Assembly: GCF_008930665.1 (NCBI RefSeq)
Contig: NZ_PQMG01000005.1
Span: forward strand, 124,001-188,000
Length of the DNA stretch: 64,000 bases
Reading direction: 5' to 3'
DNA from: Corynebacterium sp. 74A
Lineage (GTDB): Bacteria > Actinomycetota > Actinomycetes > Mycobacteriales > Mycobacteriaceae
Shown here: positions 44,669 to 52,983 of the stretch, piece after piece
Layout: every line of letters starts with the position of its first letter
Numbering within the stretch: the stretch's first letter is position 1
Position numbers and translations under genes: made by a program
The notes under the pieces: model-generated
What the model saw: only the letters and a program-made list of their open reading frames with translations
The model's database searches: none
What the model was told of the DNA's origin: nothing

Positions 44669-45742
44669 TCACCACTGCTGTCCGCGGTGCTGGGTGTGCT
44701 CTATATCCGTGCAGATATCCTCCACCGCCCGGGCTAGGACCCGCGGGGAGCGGCCACGCAGCCCGCCTTGTTCAAGCTGTTTGGCCACCGCGGTGCTGCA
44801 GCGCACATCCGCGCTGACGTTAATACCCGCCACGGACTCCACCTCAGCTGTGCTCAAGGAGGCCCAGGTGCGGCTGATAGTGACAAAACTTAAGGGCACA
44901 TGGGTGCGGCGGAGCTGCGGCAACTGCGCGGCCACGGCGCAGACGCCACGCACCTCGCGGGGAATAATCACCACGAGATGATCGAGAGCGGCCACAATGT
45001 CGGGGTCTAGGGCGTCCGCTCGGGGCAGATCCACCACCGTATAGCCCTCTTCGCGCAAGGTGCGCAGGGCACCAAGGATGGTGTCGGTCGACGGCGGCGG
45101 GCCAGCACCGCGATCGCGGCGGTGGCTGACACAGCTTGCGGTGGCGGTGGGCAGCACGGCGCGCACATCGGCGGCGGCGAGATCGCCCTGGTTGAAGTCC
45201 AGCTCATCCCAGCGCGGGCCAGGTTCCTCCTCCACTCCGAGGATGAGATCCATCCCGCCACTAGGGTCTGTATCGACCACCGTGGTGGGGGCGCGCTGCG
45301 CGAGCTGCACGCCCAGCGCGCCGGCAAAGGTACTCACGCCGCAGCCACCGACGCAGCCTGTCACTCCCACCACCAGACCCTCCTCGCTGCGCGTATCCCG
45401 CCCGAGGTCGGTGAGCAGGGATGCCGCCTCGGCAGGCAGGGCATAGGCCTGCTCGGCGTGAATCTTCATCGCCAGCTCGAAGTTCACCGGCGTCTGGTCT
45501 GCGGCAACAAGAAAGACCTTGTCGCGGCGCGGCTGGGGCCGCTCCAGCAGGAACTGGGCGCCCTGTTCATCTACCAAGATGGCGAAAGCAGCATGGTGGT
45601 GGCGCGCCAATTCTTCGGCAGTGGACACTTCCACCACCTGGCGGACGGTCGCGGCGGCGATATGAATGGCTTCGGGGTGGACGAGAGGATCACAGACAGC
45701 GATAACAACGGGGGCCTGGGACTGATCACGGGTGGCGCTCAT
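44669..45742 (-). CDS. CpaE/Ssd-like MinD-family protein (Rv3660c type)
   Basis: 357 aa. The deviant P-loop reads GCVGGCGVSTFAGALG, lacking the usual Lys pair of MinD ATPases. VVDTDPSGGMDLILG and YTVVDLPRADAL are the later MinD-like motifs. An N-terminal receiver-like region has no clear phospho-Asp. Mycobacterial Ssd is reported to affect septation; CpaE localises pili. It heads the Tad operon. Confidence 0.88.
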   Translation of the reverse strand: MSATRDQSQAPVVIAVCDPLVHPEAIHIAAATVRQVVEVSTAEELARHHHAAFAILVDEQGAQFLLERPQPRRDKVFLVAADQTPVNFELAMKIHAEQAYALPAEAASLLTDLGRDTRSEEGLVVGVTGCVGGCGVSTFAGALGVQLAQRAPTTVVDTDPSGGMDLILGVEEEPGPRWDELDFNQGDLAAADVRAVLPTATASCVSHRRDRGAGPPPSTDTILGALRTLREEGYTVVDLPRADALDPDIVAALDHLVVIIPREVRGVCAVAAQLPQLRRTHVPLSFVTISRTWASLSTAEVESVAGINVSADVRCSTAVAKQLEQGGLRGRSPRVLARAVEDICTDIEHTQHRGQQW

Positions 45743-45797
45743 GGCCCCAGAGTGTGGTGCACTCGGCGCTCCACGTCGCTCCCTCCCGCCTGGGGGT

Positions 45798-45832
45798 TGT
45801 GCATAACCTTCTGCTGCGGCGAGTTATGCACA
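45798..45832. promoter_or_regulatory. Perfect inverted repeat TGTGCATAAC-N15-GTTATGCACA
   Basis: Two 10-bp arms lie 56 bp upstream of the Tad operon start codon. Each arm contains TTATGCACA, matching the relaxed DnaA-box consensus TTATNCACA, in inverted orientation. Operator or DnaA-binding function is unproven. Confidence 0.5.
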
Positions 45833-45990
45833 GCGGAGAGTCTTCACCGGTGCGGTGGGCGGGTTGTTCCACTAGCGTCAGCGGGTTGGTCCCGCGCGTC
45901 GTGCGCCCTGCGCCGCGGGCTATCGGCAGTGCCGCCGCGGCCGCGCTTGCGCGGGCAAATCAAGAGAGAAGGATGAGCCCAAAAATTAAG

Positions 45991-46034
45991 AGACGGCCCG
46001 CGCGGGATGGGGGGGTGGTATGCGCGGGCCGTCT
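45991..46034 (-). terminator. Strong hairpin in the divergent region, terminator-like on the minus strand
   Basis: A perfect 13-bp stem AGACGGCCCGCGC/GCGCGGGCCGTCT has an 18-nt loop. On the minus strand TTAATTTTT follows, so it could end a short transcript starting near 46100 and read away from the HAD gene. Confidence 0.45.
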
Positions 46035-46190
46035 GCGGTTACCCGGCCACTCGGGGGGACGGGCCGGGGCAGACCACACTGTATATCGGGGTCGTGCGGT
46101 TCCGAGTATGTCACAGCTTGAATAGCACGTCAATAGCCCCACAGAGGCCTAAAGATGCAGGCACAGCCACTTCTCAGTAGCATCACTCTT

Positions 46191-46206
46191 AGTCACTTAT
46201 TTCACA
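46191..46206. promoter_or_regulatory. GlxR-like site upstream of the HAD gene
   Basis: AGTCACTTATTTCACA matches 10 of 12 fixed positions of the consensus TGTGANNTANNTCACA as I recall it. It lies 26 bp before the start codon, a repressing position. Confidence 0.35.
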
Positions 46207-46231
46207 TCAGTATCACGCGAGGAGGTGGGTC

Positions 46232-47044
46232 ATGGCGACCGAACAGCACCCAGAGGCACCTGTTGCTGCCTTCTTTGATTTGGATAAGACCATCATCGCC
46301 ACCTCCTCCGCCTTTGCCTTCGGCCGCACCCTCGTCTCCCACGGGATGCTCAGCACCAAAGAGGCGCTCACTCTGGTGCTCGCCGAAACGGGATATATGA
46401 TCGCGGGACACTCCCAAACCCAGATGGATGACACCAAGGATCAGTTGACTCAGATGGTCAAGGGGCTGCGCATCGAGGATCTGCAGCACACCATTGACCA
46501 CACCCTGCTGCATCGCGTGGTGCCCACCATCTTCGCGGAGGCCCGCGAGCTCATCGAGGAGCATCATGCCCGCGGCCACGATGTGATCATCATTTCTGCC
46601 TCGGTGAAGGAGCTGGTGGATCCCATCGCCCACGAGCTGGGAGCGGATCACACCATCACCACCCGTTTAGAAGTGGTCGATGGTGCCTACACCGGCAAGC
46701 TCGAGCTTTATTGCCGCGGCATCACCAAAGCGACCGAGATCAGCAAGGTAGCCGGCAGCCACGGCTATGACCTCGCCCGCTGCTATGGCTACTCGGATTC
46801 GGCCACCGATATTCCCATGCTGGAGATGGTGGGACATCCGCGGGCCGTCAACCCCGACCGAGTGCTCAAAAAGCATGCGCTTGCCGCCGAGTGGCCGGTG
46901 CTGAATTTCAAAAACCCCGTACCGCTGCTGTCTAGCCCGTCGAAAAAGGATCTGGGTATCGGCGGCGCCGTGGCCGCCGCCCTGGCGCTCGGGATGGGCA
47001 GCTGGTGGCTCAGCACCCGCTGGGGCGCACTGCGCTCCAGCTAG
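46232..47044 (+). CDS. HAD-IB family phosphatase (SerB-like, Rv3661 type)
   Basis: 270 aa. Motif I FFDLDKTI gives nucleophile Asp16 and acid Asp18. The Ser motif is VIIISASVKEL, the Lys is in the CRGITKATE region, and motif IV is YGYSDSATDIPML. The C-terminus has a possible membrane helix (GGAVAAALALGMGSWWL). Likely a phosphomonoesterase; substrate unknown. It borders the Tad locus as in mycobacteria. RBS GAGGAGG. Confidence 0.9.
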   Translation: MATEQHPEAPVAAFFDLDKTIIATSSAFAFGRTLVSHGMLSTKEALTLVLAETGYMIAGHSQTQMDDTKDQLTQMVKGLRIEDLQHTIDHTLLHRVVPTIFAEARELIEEHHARGHDVIIISASVKELVDPIAHELGADHTITTRLEVVDGAYTGKLELYCRGITKATEISKVAGSHGYDLARCYGYSDSATDIPMLEMVGHPRAVNPDRVLKKHALAAEWPVLNFKNPVPLLSSPSKKDLGIGGAVAAALALGMGSWWLSTRWGALRSS

Positions 47045-47067
47045 CCGGCACGGCCCAGCGCGGCATG

Positions 47068-47685
47068 CTAGAGGCGATCGGCTACCCGTGCGGCTTCCTC
47101 GCCGCCGCGGCGCCAGGCAGCAAAGTGTGCCAGCGCGAGGGGATCGACCTCACCGCGGCAATAATCGCGAATCAGGGCGGTGTGCGCAGCCGGATCACGC
47201 AGCAGATAGGGCTCCGGCATAGCCAGCCCTTTGGGATCAAGCCCCGAGGCCATGGCATTGAGCCGCACTGTGGCGTATCCCACGACGATCGAGCGGGGGC
47301 CGAAGATGAGGTGGCCCAAGATCTCCCCGTGCAGCAGCGCACACGTTTCTACCTGCCCCACCAGCTGCGCCAGCGCGCTGAGCCGCGGGGCCTGGCGCTC
47401 CGGCACTCCCTCCCCGCCTGCAATACGGTCTAATTTCGCCATGACCTGCAGTGGGGCACGCTGGAATGTCTCGGCGAGCGCGGGGGTGAGCACCCCGTAC
47501 ACCTCGAGGGCGGATATCTCAGAATCAGCTGCGATTTTTCTGAGAGCCGTGGCGCCAACGAGCGCGGAATGGGCGCTGGTGGCGGCGGCATCACGCAAGT
47601 TGGCGCGCTTGCGATGAGCAGTCGCAATACTCGCCTGTGCGGCATTGATATGCTGGTGGATAGCTGGATTGCGGAATATTTCCAT
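47068..47685 (-). CDS. Conserved actinobacterial protein (Rv3662c type)
   Basis: 205 aa, helical, no membrane segment. RDAAATSAHSALVGATALRKIA and the GVLTPALAETFQRAPLQVMAKL region recall helical Fic-associated domains and the 'oxidoreductase'-annotated family near tad genes, but I see no catalytic motif. A GTG at 47721 is an alternative start (12 residues longer). It is convergent with the HAD gene, 23 bp apart. Confidence 0.7.
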   Translation of the reverse strand: MEIFRNPAIHQHINAAQASIATAHRKRANLRDAAATSAHSALVGATALRKIAADSEISALEVYGVLTPALAETFQRAPLQVMAKLDRIAGGEGVPERQAPRLSALAQLVGQVETCALLHGEILGHLIFGPRSIVVGYATVRLNAMASGLDPKGLAMPEPYLLRDPAAHTALIRDYCRGEVDPLALAHFAAWRRGGEEAARVADRL

Positions 47686-47795
47686 GGCGGCCGAGCTGAT
47701 GACTTTCCGTGTCGAGTTCACAACCGCGCCGGATTCGTGGCACGATGGTGCACAACTAGAGTTTAAGAAAATACCACTAACGGAGGATCAAGACG

Positions 47796-48305
47796 GTGAG
47801 CAGTTCTAAGGGAATGTACAGCGAAGGGGCACCCGCTTTTTCGCCGAAGGTTAACTCGATTCCCCTCAGCGACGCCGATACCCGTGGCCCCGGTGAGGGC
47901 TCTATCGGCAATCTCGTGAGCGACGCTACTGCGCAGATGTCCAATCTTTTCCGCGCTGAGGTTGAGCTGGCCAAGGCCGAGGTTGCTCAGGAAGCGAAGA
48001 AGGGCGCCATTGGTGGCGGTCTCTTCGGCGTAGCCGGCACGATCGCCCTCTACTCCTCCTTCTTCTTTTTCTTTTTCCTCGCTGAGCTGCTGTCCACGTG
48101 GCTGTCGCGCTGGGCGGCGTTCCTCATCGTCTTCCTCATCATGGTGGTTCTCGCTGCCGCTTTCGCCCTCTTCGGCTGGCGCAAGGTGAAGACCATCGGC
48201 AAGCCCGAGAAGACGGTGCAGTCGGTCAATGATCTCAAGACCCTTGTCCCGGGCAAGGCCACCAAGAATCTCGAGAAGCGCGAGCAGGACGGTATGTACA
48301 CCTAA
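47796..48305 (+). CDS. Phage-holin-family (PF07332-like) membrane protein (Rv3669 type)
   Basis: 169 aa. A soluble N-terminus is followed by LVSDATAQMSNLFRAEVELAKAEV, the family's amphipathic signature. Two membrane helices follow (GLFGVAGTIALYSSFFFFFFLAEL, helix part, and WAAFLIVFLIMVVLAAAFALFGW). These are actinobacterial membrane proteins, not true phage holins. Start GTG after GGAGGATC. A possible operon with the alpha/beta-hydrolase gene. Confidence 0.85.
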   Translation: MSSSKGMYSEGAPAFSPKVNSIPLSDADTRGPGEGSIGNLVSDATAQMSNLFRAEVELAKAEVAQEAKKGAIGGGLFGVAGTIALYSSFFFFFFLAELLSTWLSRWAAFLIVFLIMVVLAAAFALFGWRKVKTIGKPEKTVQSVNDLKTLVPGKATKNLEKREQDGMYT

Positions 48306-48410
48306 GCCGTCATCGTGCCCGCTCTGATCCCCTTTTCCCTCAAGTACTCTGCAGGGATAAAGGGGGTTTTCCATATCTTTCCACCCGCACCGTTGTCTAA
48401 GGAGTCTGCT

Positions 48411-49373
48411 GTGTCCCGTCGCCCGCTGAGTCAGCGATTGCTCCCGCCACGCTGGCGACGGAATCACGCCGAGCATTCCCCCGCCATCCCCAGCGCTGTG
48501 GCCCTCGAGGGCCCCTTTGCGCACGAATGGATCCACACCCGCGGCATCCGCCTCCACGCCGCGACCGCTGGCGACCCCCACGATCCGCTCATCGTGTTCG
48601 TGCACAGCGCGCTCGGCGGCTGGTTCGACTATCGCCACGTTTTGCCCACCGTCGCTGCTGCCGGCTATCACTGCGTGGCCATCGATATGCGCGGCTTCGG
48701 CATGTCGGATAAGCCGCCCAGCGACTATGATCTGCGTACCCTCGCTGGGGATGTCTATGGCGTAATCCACGCAACTGGGCATAAAGATGCGCTGGTCGTG
48801 GGCCATGCCTCGGGCGGTGCGGTGGGCTGGGCCTTGGCCATTCACCACCCCGAGGCCGTGCGCGCGCTGGTCTCGATTGCCGCCGCGCACCCCACCGATC
48901 TACGGCGCTGCACCTTTAGCTATCCGTGGATGTTCGGCACTCCGATTCTGCGCCATCTCAGCGCGCTGCTGCCGCCGCGCCTGCATGCGCTGCTCACCAC
49001 CCCGCAGTCCACGGCTCGGGTGAATCTGGTGGCTAACACCGCGGAGCGCTTTCATACCACCACCGCCGGCAAGAAGGAAATACAGCTGCGCACGGTGGCC
49101 TATAGCATCGCCAACACCTCTCCCGCGCGTTCTAAGGTGGCGCGCATCGAGCTCGCCCCCGTGCCGCTGCGGTGGATGACCGCCCCGGTGGAGCAGCCGG
49201 TGCTGCTGCTGCAGGATTCCTCTACCCCGTGGTCTCGGCTGGCCTTGCGCGCCGCTAAGCGCGTGAAGGCCGAGACCAGCGTGGTGCACATTCCGCAGAC
49301 GAAAAATATCCCGCATCTCGAAGCACCCGCTAGTTTCAGCTCCGTGCTCGTCTCCTTCGCGCGGTCTCTCTAG
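48411..49373 (+). CDS. Alpha/beta-hydrolase-fold protein with altered nucleophile elbow (Rv3670 type)
   Basis: 320 aa. The fold is clear: LIVFVHSALGGWFDYRHVLP (oxyanion region HS), CVAIDMRGFGMSDKP, and a C-terminal His in IPHLEAP. The elbow, however, reads GHASGG with Ala at the nucleophile position, where epoxide hydrolases have Asp and esterases Ser. GTG 48411 is chosen because AAGGAG lies 6 bp upstream; in-frame sequence before it is not family-like. Activity therefore uncertain. Confidence 0.82.
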   Translation: MSRRPLSQRLLPPRWRRNHAEHSPAIPSAVALEGPFAHEWIHTRGIRLHAATAGDPHDPLIVFVHSALGGWFDYRHVLPTVAAAGYHCVAIDMRGFGMSDKPPSDYDLRTLAGDVYGVIHATGHKDALVVGHASGGAVGWALAIHHPEAVRALVSIAAAHPTDLRRCTFSYPWMFGTPILRHLSALLPPRLHALLTTPQSTARVNLVANTAERFHTTTAGKKEIQLRTVAYSIANTSPARSKVARIELAPVPLRWMTAPVEQPVLLLQDSSTPWSRLALRAAKRVKAETSVVHIPQTKNIPHLEAPASFSSVLVSFARSL

Positions 49374-49376
49374 GGC

Positions 49377-49388
49377 GCTTATCGACGC
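49377..49388 (-). repeat. Partial copy of the 14-mer (GCGTCGATAAGC, 12/14)
   Basis: Begins 4 bp after the alpha/beta-hydrolase stop codon, between convergent genes. Confidence 0.5.
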
Positions 49389-49396
49389 TTATTCGG

Positions 49397-50587
49397 CTAG
49401 CCCACAACGCAGGCCCCCGTATTCACGGGAGTGTCTAGGCCCGTGGCATCGGCCACGTGCTTCTCTACTTCGGCACGGGTGAGGGCATAGCCGGTATCGG
49501 TGTCGTCGGCGGCGGCGCCGAAGACCACACCCAGCACGTGCCCGTCCTCGCTGAGCAGCGGGCCACCGGAGTTGCCCTCGCGAATGCTGCCGCGCACGGT
49601 GTACACCTCGCGGTCGATGCGCTGATCGGCGTAGATCGTGGGGCTATTGATCAAGAGCGAATCGATGATGCGGGCGGGGGCGGCCTCGAAGGGGCCGGAC
49701 TCGGGAAAGCCCATCACCACGGCGTCCGCGCCACTCTCTGCGGGGCCCTCCGCCCAGGGCAGAGGATCGATCCCGAGGCCATCGGTGGCGAGGATCGCGA
49801 TATCAATCACGGGGTTGTAATACACCACCCGTGCGGTGTGAAAGCCCAGCACGGTATCAAGATCCACCTCGTTCGTGCCGGCCACCACATGCGCGTTCGT
49901 CATGATGCGATCTGGGGCCACCACGAAGCCGGAACCCATGAGCCGGCGCTGGCATTGCGGGGCCTCGCCGATGATGTGCACCACCGAGGGGCGCACCCGT
50001 TCCACCATCGCCACATCACTGACTTCGATGCGGGGAGCCTGCACCTGCTCCGGCTTGGGGTTCTGGAAGGGCGAGGTGATCATGGGCATGCCCGAATCAT
50101 TGAGCAGTACCCGCAGTTTATCCGTGAGTGCGGCTAGGGCCCGCGGGGAATGAGTATCCACCTGTTGCAGCACGGTGGAATTGCGCACTCCCTTCGCCAG
50201 CCGCGAGTTGCCCTCTGCCAGCGGCGTCGCCAGCAGCCAGGCCACGATGAGCACCACCATCACCTGAAAGAAGGCACCGGCGAGGGAATCGACCCGGCGC
50301 AGCTGCGGCTGGGTGACTTTCTCGCGCAGCGAGGCCCCGGCGGTGCCCCCGATGAAATAGCCAATGCAGGAGGCCATCACCAGCACCGTCACGGCGATCA
50401 CGATGCGCAGCTGGTTGCTCTCGGTTTGCTGCATAGCCAGCGGGGCCAAGGCAAAACCGATGACTAACCCGGCGGCGATGCCGATAAAGGAAAAAACCGA
50501 CCCCACCATGCCGTGGCGCCAGCCGTCGATAAGCGCGAAGAGCAGGAGAAACACCACGACGCCATCCACTATCACGCTGGGATCCAT
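49397..50587 (-). CDS. marP: MarP-like membrane serine protease (acid/oxidative stress)
   Basis: 396 aa. Four membrane helices (residues 1-125, a CvpA-like region) precede a chymotrypsin-fold domain: His in TNAHVVAG, Asp in DIAILATDG, Ser in REGNSGGPLL. In M. tuberculosis MarP (Rv3671c) is needed for acid resistance and processes peptidoglycan hydrolases. Two Cys in the protease domain (around PQCQRRL and the C-terminal GACVVG) could form the regulatory disulfide. Confidence 0.93.
   Translation of the reverse strand: MDPSVIVDGVVVFLLLFALIDGWRHGMVGSVFSFIGIAAGLVIGFALAPLAMQQTESNQLRIVIAVTVLVMASCIGYFIGGTAGASLREKVTQPQLRRVDSLAGAFFQVMVVLIVAWLLATPLAEGNSRLAKGVRNSTVLQQVDTHSPRALAALTDKLRVLLNDSGMPMITSPFQNPKPEQVQAPRIEVSDVAMVERVRPSVVHIIGEAPQCQRRLMGSGFVVAPDRIMTNAHVVAGTNEVDLDTVLGFHTARVVYYNPVIDIAILATDGLGIDPLPWAEGPAESGADAVVMGFPESGPFEAAPARIIDSLLINSPTIYADQRIDREVYTVRGSIREGNSGGPLLSEDGHVLGVVFGAAADDTDTGYALTRAEVEKHVADATGLDTPVNTGACVVG
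50524..50534 (+). repeat. Partial copy of the 14-mer (CGTCGATAAGC, 11/14)
   Basis: Inside the 5' part of marP, opposite to the gene. Confidence 0.35.
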
Positions 50588-50633
50588 AAGGGCGCCTCTC
50601 TTCTCTGCGGCAGGGACATAGTGATTCTAGGGG

Positions 50634-51359
50634 CTAGGAGTGGCGTTCGTTGTTACGCGACGCGGCCAAGGTGGCGCCCAGATCGTACACCCGATCCTGC
50701 GCCCACGGCTGCGCCCAGCCGGCGTGGGCCAAAGCTGCACTCAGGATACCGCCTGTAAAGCCCCACACAATGTAGCCACGACAACGAAACGCCGGACCCC
50801 GCCAGGAACCATGCTCCACCATGAGGCGATTGTCTGGCTCCACCAGCTCCGCTATGGAGACACGGAAGACATCATCCGCCTCCTCAGGGCTCACCGGCGC
50901 CACCTCGGCGGGGGCATGCTGATACGCGATCACGGGATGCACTGGGTAGCCGCTGCGGCGCACGTGCACCTCCTCCATCTGGGCTACCGGTGTCACCGCC
51001 ATCCGGTCAAGGCCCGTCTCCTCATGGGCCTCGCGCAGGGCGCAGTCCACCGCGTTGATATCGGTGGGATCTACCCGGCCGCCGGGGAAAGCAATCTGGC
51101 CAGAATGATGGCGCATCCGCGGTGAGCGGTGCGTGAGCAGCACGGTGGCGCTGGACGGAAGCTGGTGCTGCTGCGGGTCGCCGTCGATAAGCATGAGCAC
51201 CGCCGCCTGTCGATCGCGGCGGGGACCGCTATGGCGCGCCCGATCCGAGAGCGCCCGATGCACATGCCCCTCATCCACGGCCCGCACCAAGGGCGCCAAC
51301 CATAGCGGGGCCGCCTCGGGGCGCAGCCGAGTATTCACCCCACGGGCGTCCGGAGTCAT
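50634..51359 (-). CDS. Nudix hydrolase, CoA-pyrophosphatase type (Rv3672c type)
   Basis: 241 aa. QIAFPGGRVDPTD plus CALREAHEETGLD form the Nudix box. The preceding LTHRSPRMRHHSGQIAFPGG resembles the CoA/ADP-ribose pyrophosphatase group (NuCoA). ATG 51359 overlaps the stop of the TlpA-like gene by 4 bp. Confidence 0.9.
   Translation of the reverse strand: MTPDARGVNTRLRPEAAPLWLAPLVRAVDEGHVHRALSDRARHSGPRRDRQAAVLMLIDGDPQQHQLPSSATVLLTHRSPRMRHHSGQIAFPGGRVDPTDINAVDCALREAHEETGLDRMAVTPVAQMEEVHVRRSGYPVHPVIAYQHAPAEVAPVSPEEADDVFRVSIAELVEPDNRLMVEHGSWRGPAFRCRGYIVWGFTGGILSAALAHAGWAQPWAQDRVYDLGATLAASRNNERHS
51182..51192 (+). repeat. Partial copy of the 14-mer (CGTCGATAAGC, 11/14)
   Basis: Inside the nudix gene, opposite strand. 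Confidence 0.35.
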
Positions 51360-51910
51360 CGCACCGCCTCCTCGAGGGCCTCCACAGAATCGAAGGGCTG
51401 CGGCAGGATGCGCTCCACCTCGCCATCGCGCAGCACCACCGTCACCGGCACCACCCCGGGCAGCGACCACGCCGCCGCGGCCGCTCCGCGATCATCCTGG
51501 AAGCTGGGAATATCCACCCCGAGATCCTCGAGCAGCGCCGCGCCACGGCCGGCATCCCGATCCGCGTGCACCCCCACCACCGTCATCTCTGGGTGGCGGG
51601 CGGCGAACTCCTCGATCACCGGCAGCTCATCCCGACAGGGGCCACACCACCACGCCCAGACGTTCACCAGCACATAGGGCGAGGCCTCGCCCTCGGTCGC
51701 TGCGCCCAAACAGGGCAGCTCCACGCCGAGATCTGCCTCGGGACAGACGGGGCGGCTGGCCGTAACTGGGGAGGTCGCCGTGGGCTGTGGGGAGTCGATC
51801 GCCTCCGGTGCAGGCGGGTTCTCGCCGCTGAGAAGGCGGGTGACGATGATCGCGATGAGCACGATCGACACCACCACGAATGCCAGATATAGACGAATAT
51901 GGGTGCGCAT
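51356..51910 (-). CDS. Membrane-anchored TlpA/ResA-like thioredoxin (Rv3673c type)
   Basis: 184 aa. An N-terminal anchor (YLAFVVVSIVLIAIIVTRLL) is followed by a thioredoxin fold with active site AWWCGPCRDELP and the cis-Pro loop PGVVPVTVV. Two further Cys (RPVCPEA and LPCLG) may form a disulfide. It probably reduces disulfides outside the membrane. Its start abuts the nth stop. Confidence 0.9.
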   Translation of the reverse strand: MRTHIRLYLAFVVVSIVLIAIIVTRLLSGENPPAPEAIDSPQPTATSPVTASRPVCPEADLGVELPCLGAATEGEASPYVLVNVWAWWCGPCRDELPVIEEFAARHPEMTVVGVHADRDAGRGAALLEDLGVDIPSFQDDRGAAAAAWSLPGVVPVTVVLRDGEVERILPQPFDSVEALEEAVR

Positions 51911-52666
51911 CTAGGCCTCCTCGATCCCCGCGAGCTGCAGCAGATGCCGCCGCGCCTGTTCATCGGGGGCGCGCAGCAGGCGCAGCGCCTCGGGCACCTC
52001 GGTGGGGCCGACGCGGCCATAGCTGGGACACTGCTGCTGCAGAAAGCACACCCCGCACGCGGCGGTGCGCGAGTGGCAGATCTGGCGGCCATGGTAGATG
52101 ATCCGGTGCGAGAACATCGTCCAGTCGGCGCGAGGTAGCTGCTCCGCCAGCACCGATTCCACCTTCACGGGATCGCTCTGCTCGGTGAGCTCGAGTCGGC
52201 GCACACAGCGGCCGAAGTGCGTGTCCACGGTGAGGCCGGGAACATCGAAGGCATTGCCCAGGACCACATTGGCGGTCTTGCGGCCCACCCCCGGAAGCGC
52301 AGTGAGCTCCTTTAAAGTGCCCGGCACCTCCCCGTCGTATTGCTCGGACAGGGCCAGGGCAATGCCGGCAGCGGCCTTGGCTTTGTTGCGATAAAATCCA
52401 GTGGGCCGAATCAGCTCCTCGAGCTGATCAGGGCTGGCTTCGGCCATCGCCGCGGCGGTGGGGAAACGGGCGAAGAGATGAGGGGTAACCTCATTGACTC
52501 GTTTGTCCGTGCACTGGGCACTGAGTACCGTCGCGATAAGCAACTCAAAAGCGTTGGAGAAATCGAGGGCGCAGTGCGCATCCGGGTAGCCGGCTGCGAG
52601 CATCCTGCTGACCTTGCGCGCGCGTCGCGTGCGGGCGAGCGGTGTGGTGCCAAAAGTTCGTCCCAT
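51911..52666 (-). CDS. nth: Endonuclease III (base excision repair)
   Basis: 251 aa. The HhH motif is LPGVGRKTANVVL with the catalytic Lys; the catalytic Asp is in TVDTHFGR. The [4Fe-4S] loop is C-x6-C-x2-C-x5-C (CHSRTAACGVCFLQQQC). It removes oxidised pyrimidines. ATG 52666 is chosen since the in-frame region upstream has no family match. Confidence 0.95.
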   Translation of the reverse strand: MGRTFGTTPLARTRRARKVSRMLAAGYPDAHCALDFSNAFELLIATVLSAQCTDKRVNEVTPHLFARFPTAAAMAEASPDQLEELIRPTGFYRNKAKAAAGIALALSEQYDGEVPGTLKELTALPGVGRKTANVVLGNAFDVPGLTVDTHFGRCVRRLELTEQSDPVKVESVLAEQLPRADWTMFSHRIIYHGRQICHSRTAACGVCFLQQQCPSYGRVGPTEVPEALRLLRAPDEQARRHLLQLAGIEEA

Positions 52667-52713
52667 AGATATAAGACTAAGCCACACACGATCACCCCCG
52701 CCTGTCCCACTAG

Positions 52714-52719
52714 TAGAAT
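52714..52719 (+). promoter_or_regulatory. -10 box TAGAAT of the small membrane protein gene (leaderless)
   Basis: TAGAAT, 8 nt, ATG 52728. Strong match to the TANNNT consensus. Confidence 0.5.
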
Positions 52720-52727
52720 GGAGTCCC

Positions 52728-52919
52728 ATGAGTTCACTTTTTGCACTTGCAACCCCAGTAGTACTGACGGTTTTCGCCATGGGCATGGAGCGCTGCGAGA
52801 GCTCCTCTACAACCTCCCGCGCCCGGAAGCAGCGGCGCGAGCGCGACCAGGCCGCACCACTGGCTCACGCAGAGCGCGACACTGCCACCGAGCGCACCGC
52901 CGACCAAGCAGCAGCATAA
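52728..52919 (+). CDS. Small membrane protein (position of Rv3675)
   Basis: 63 aa. One hydrophobic segment near the N-terminus (SLFALATPVVLTVFAMGM) is followed by a charged tail rich in Arg, Glu and Ala. It lies between nth and glxR, the place of a small membrane protein gene in mycobacteria. A consensus -10 8 nt before the ATG supports expression. No function known. Confidence 0.6.
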   Translation: MSSLFALATPVVLTVFAMGMERCESSSTTSRARKQRRERDQAAPLAHAERDTATERTADQAAA

Positions 52920-52983
52920 GACCTCCGACCTTTTTGCTTGTGTGTGTTTCTTAGCCATCGCTGAGGTGATCACATATAAATGG

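Larger units (their letters stand above)
45743..46231. other. 489-bp divergent region between the Tad operon and the HAD gene
   Basis: Contains a perfect 10-bp inverted repeat (45798-45832), a 13-bp hairpin (45991-46034), and a GlxR-like site (46191-46206). The HAD gene has RBS GAGGAGGTGGG at the right end. No coding ORF is convincing. Confidence 0.6.

Noticed and set aside
47796..48305. Phage holin, hence prophage
   Set aside because: The family is a chromosomal actinobacterial membrane protein at the Rv3669 position; no lysis or phage genes nearby.
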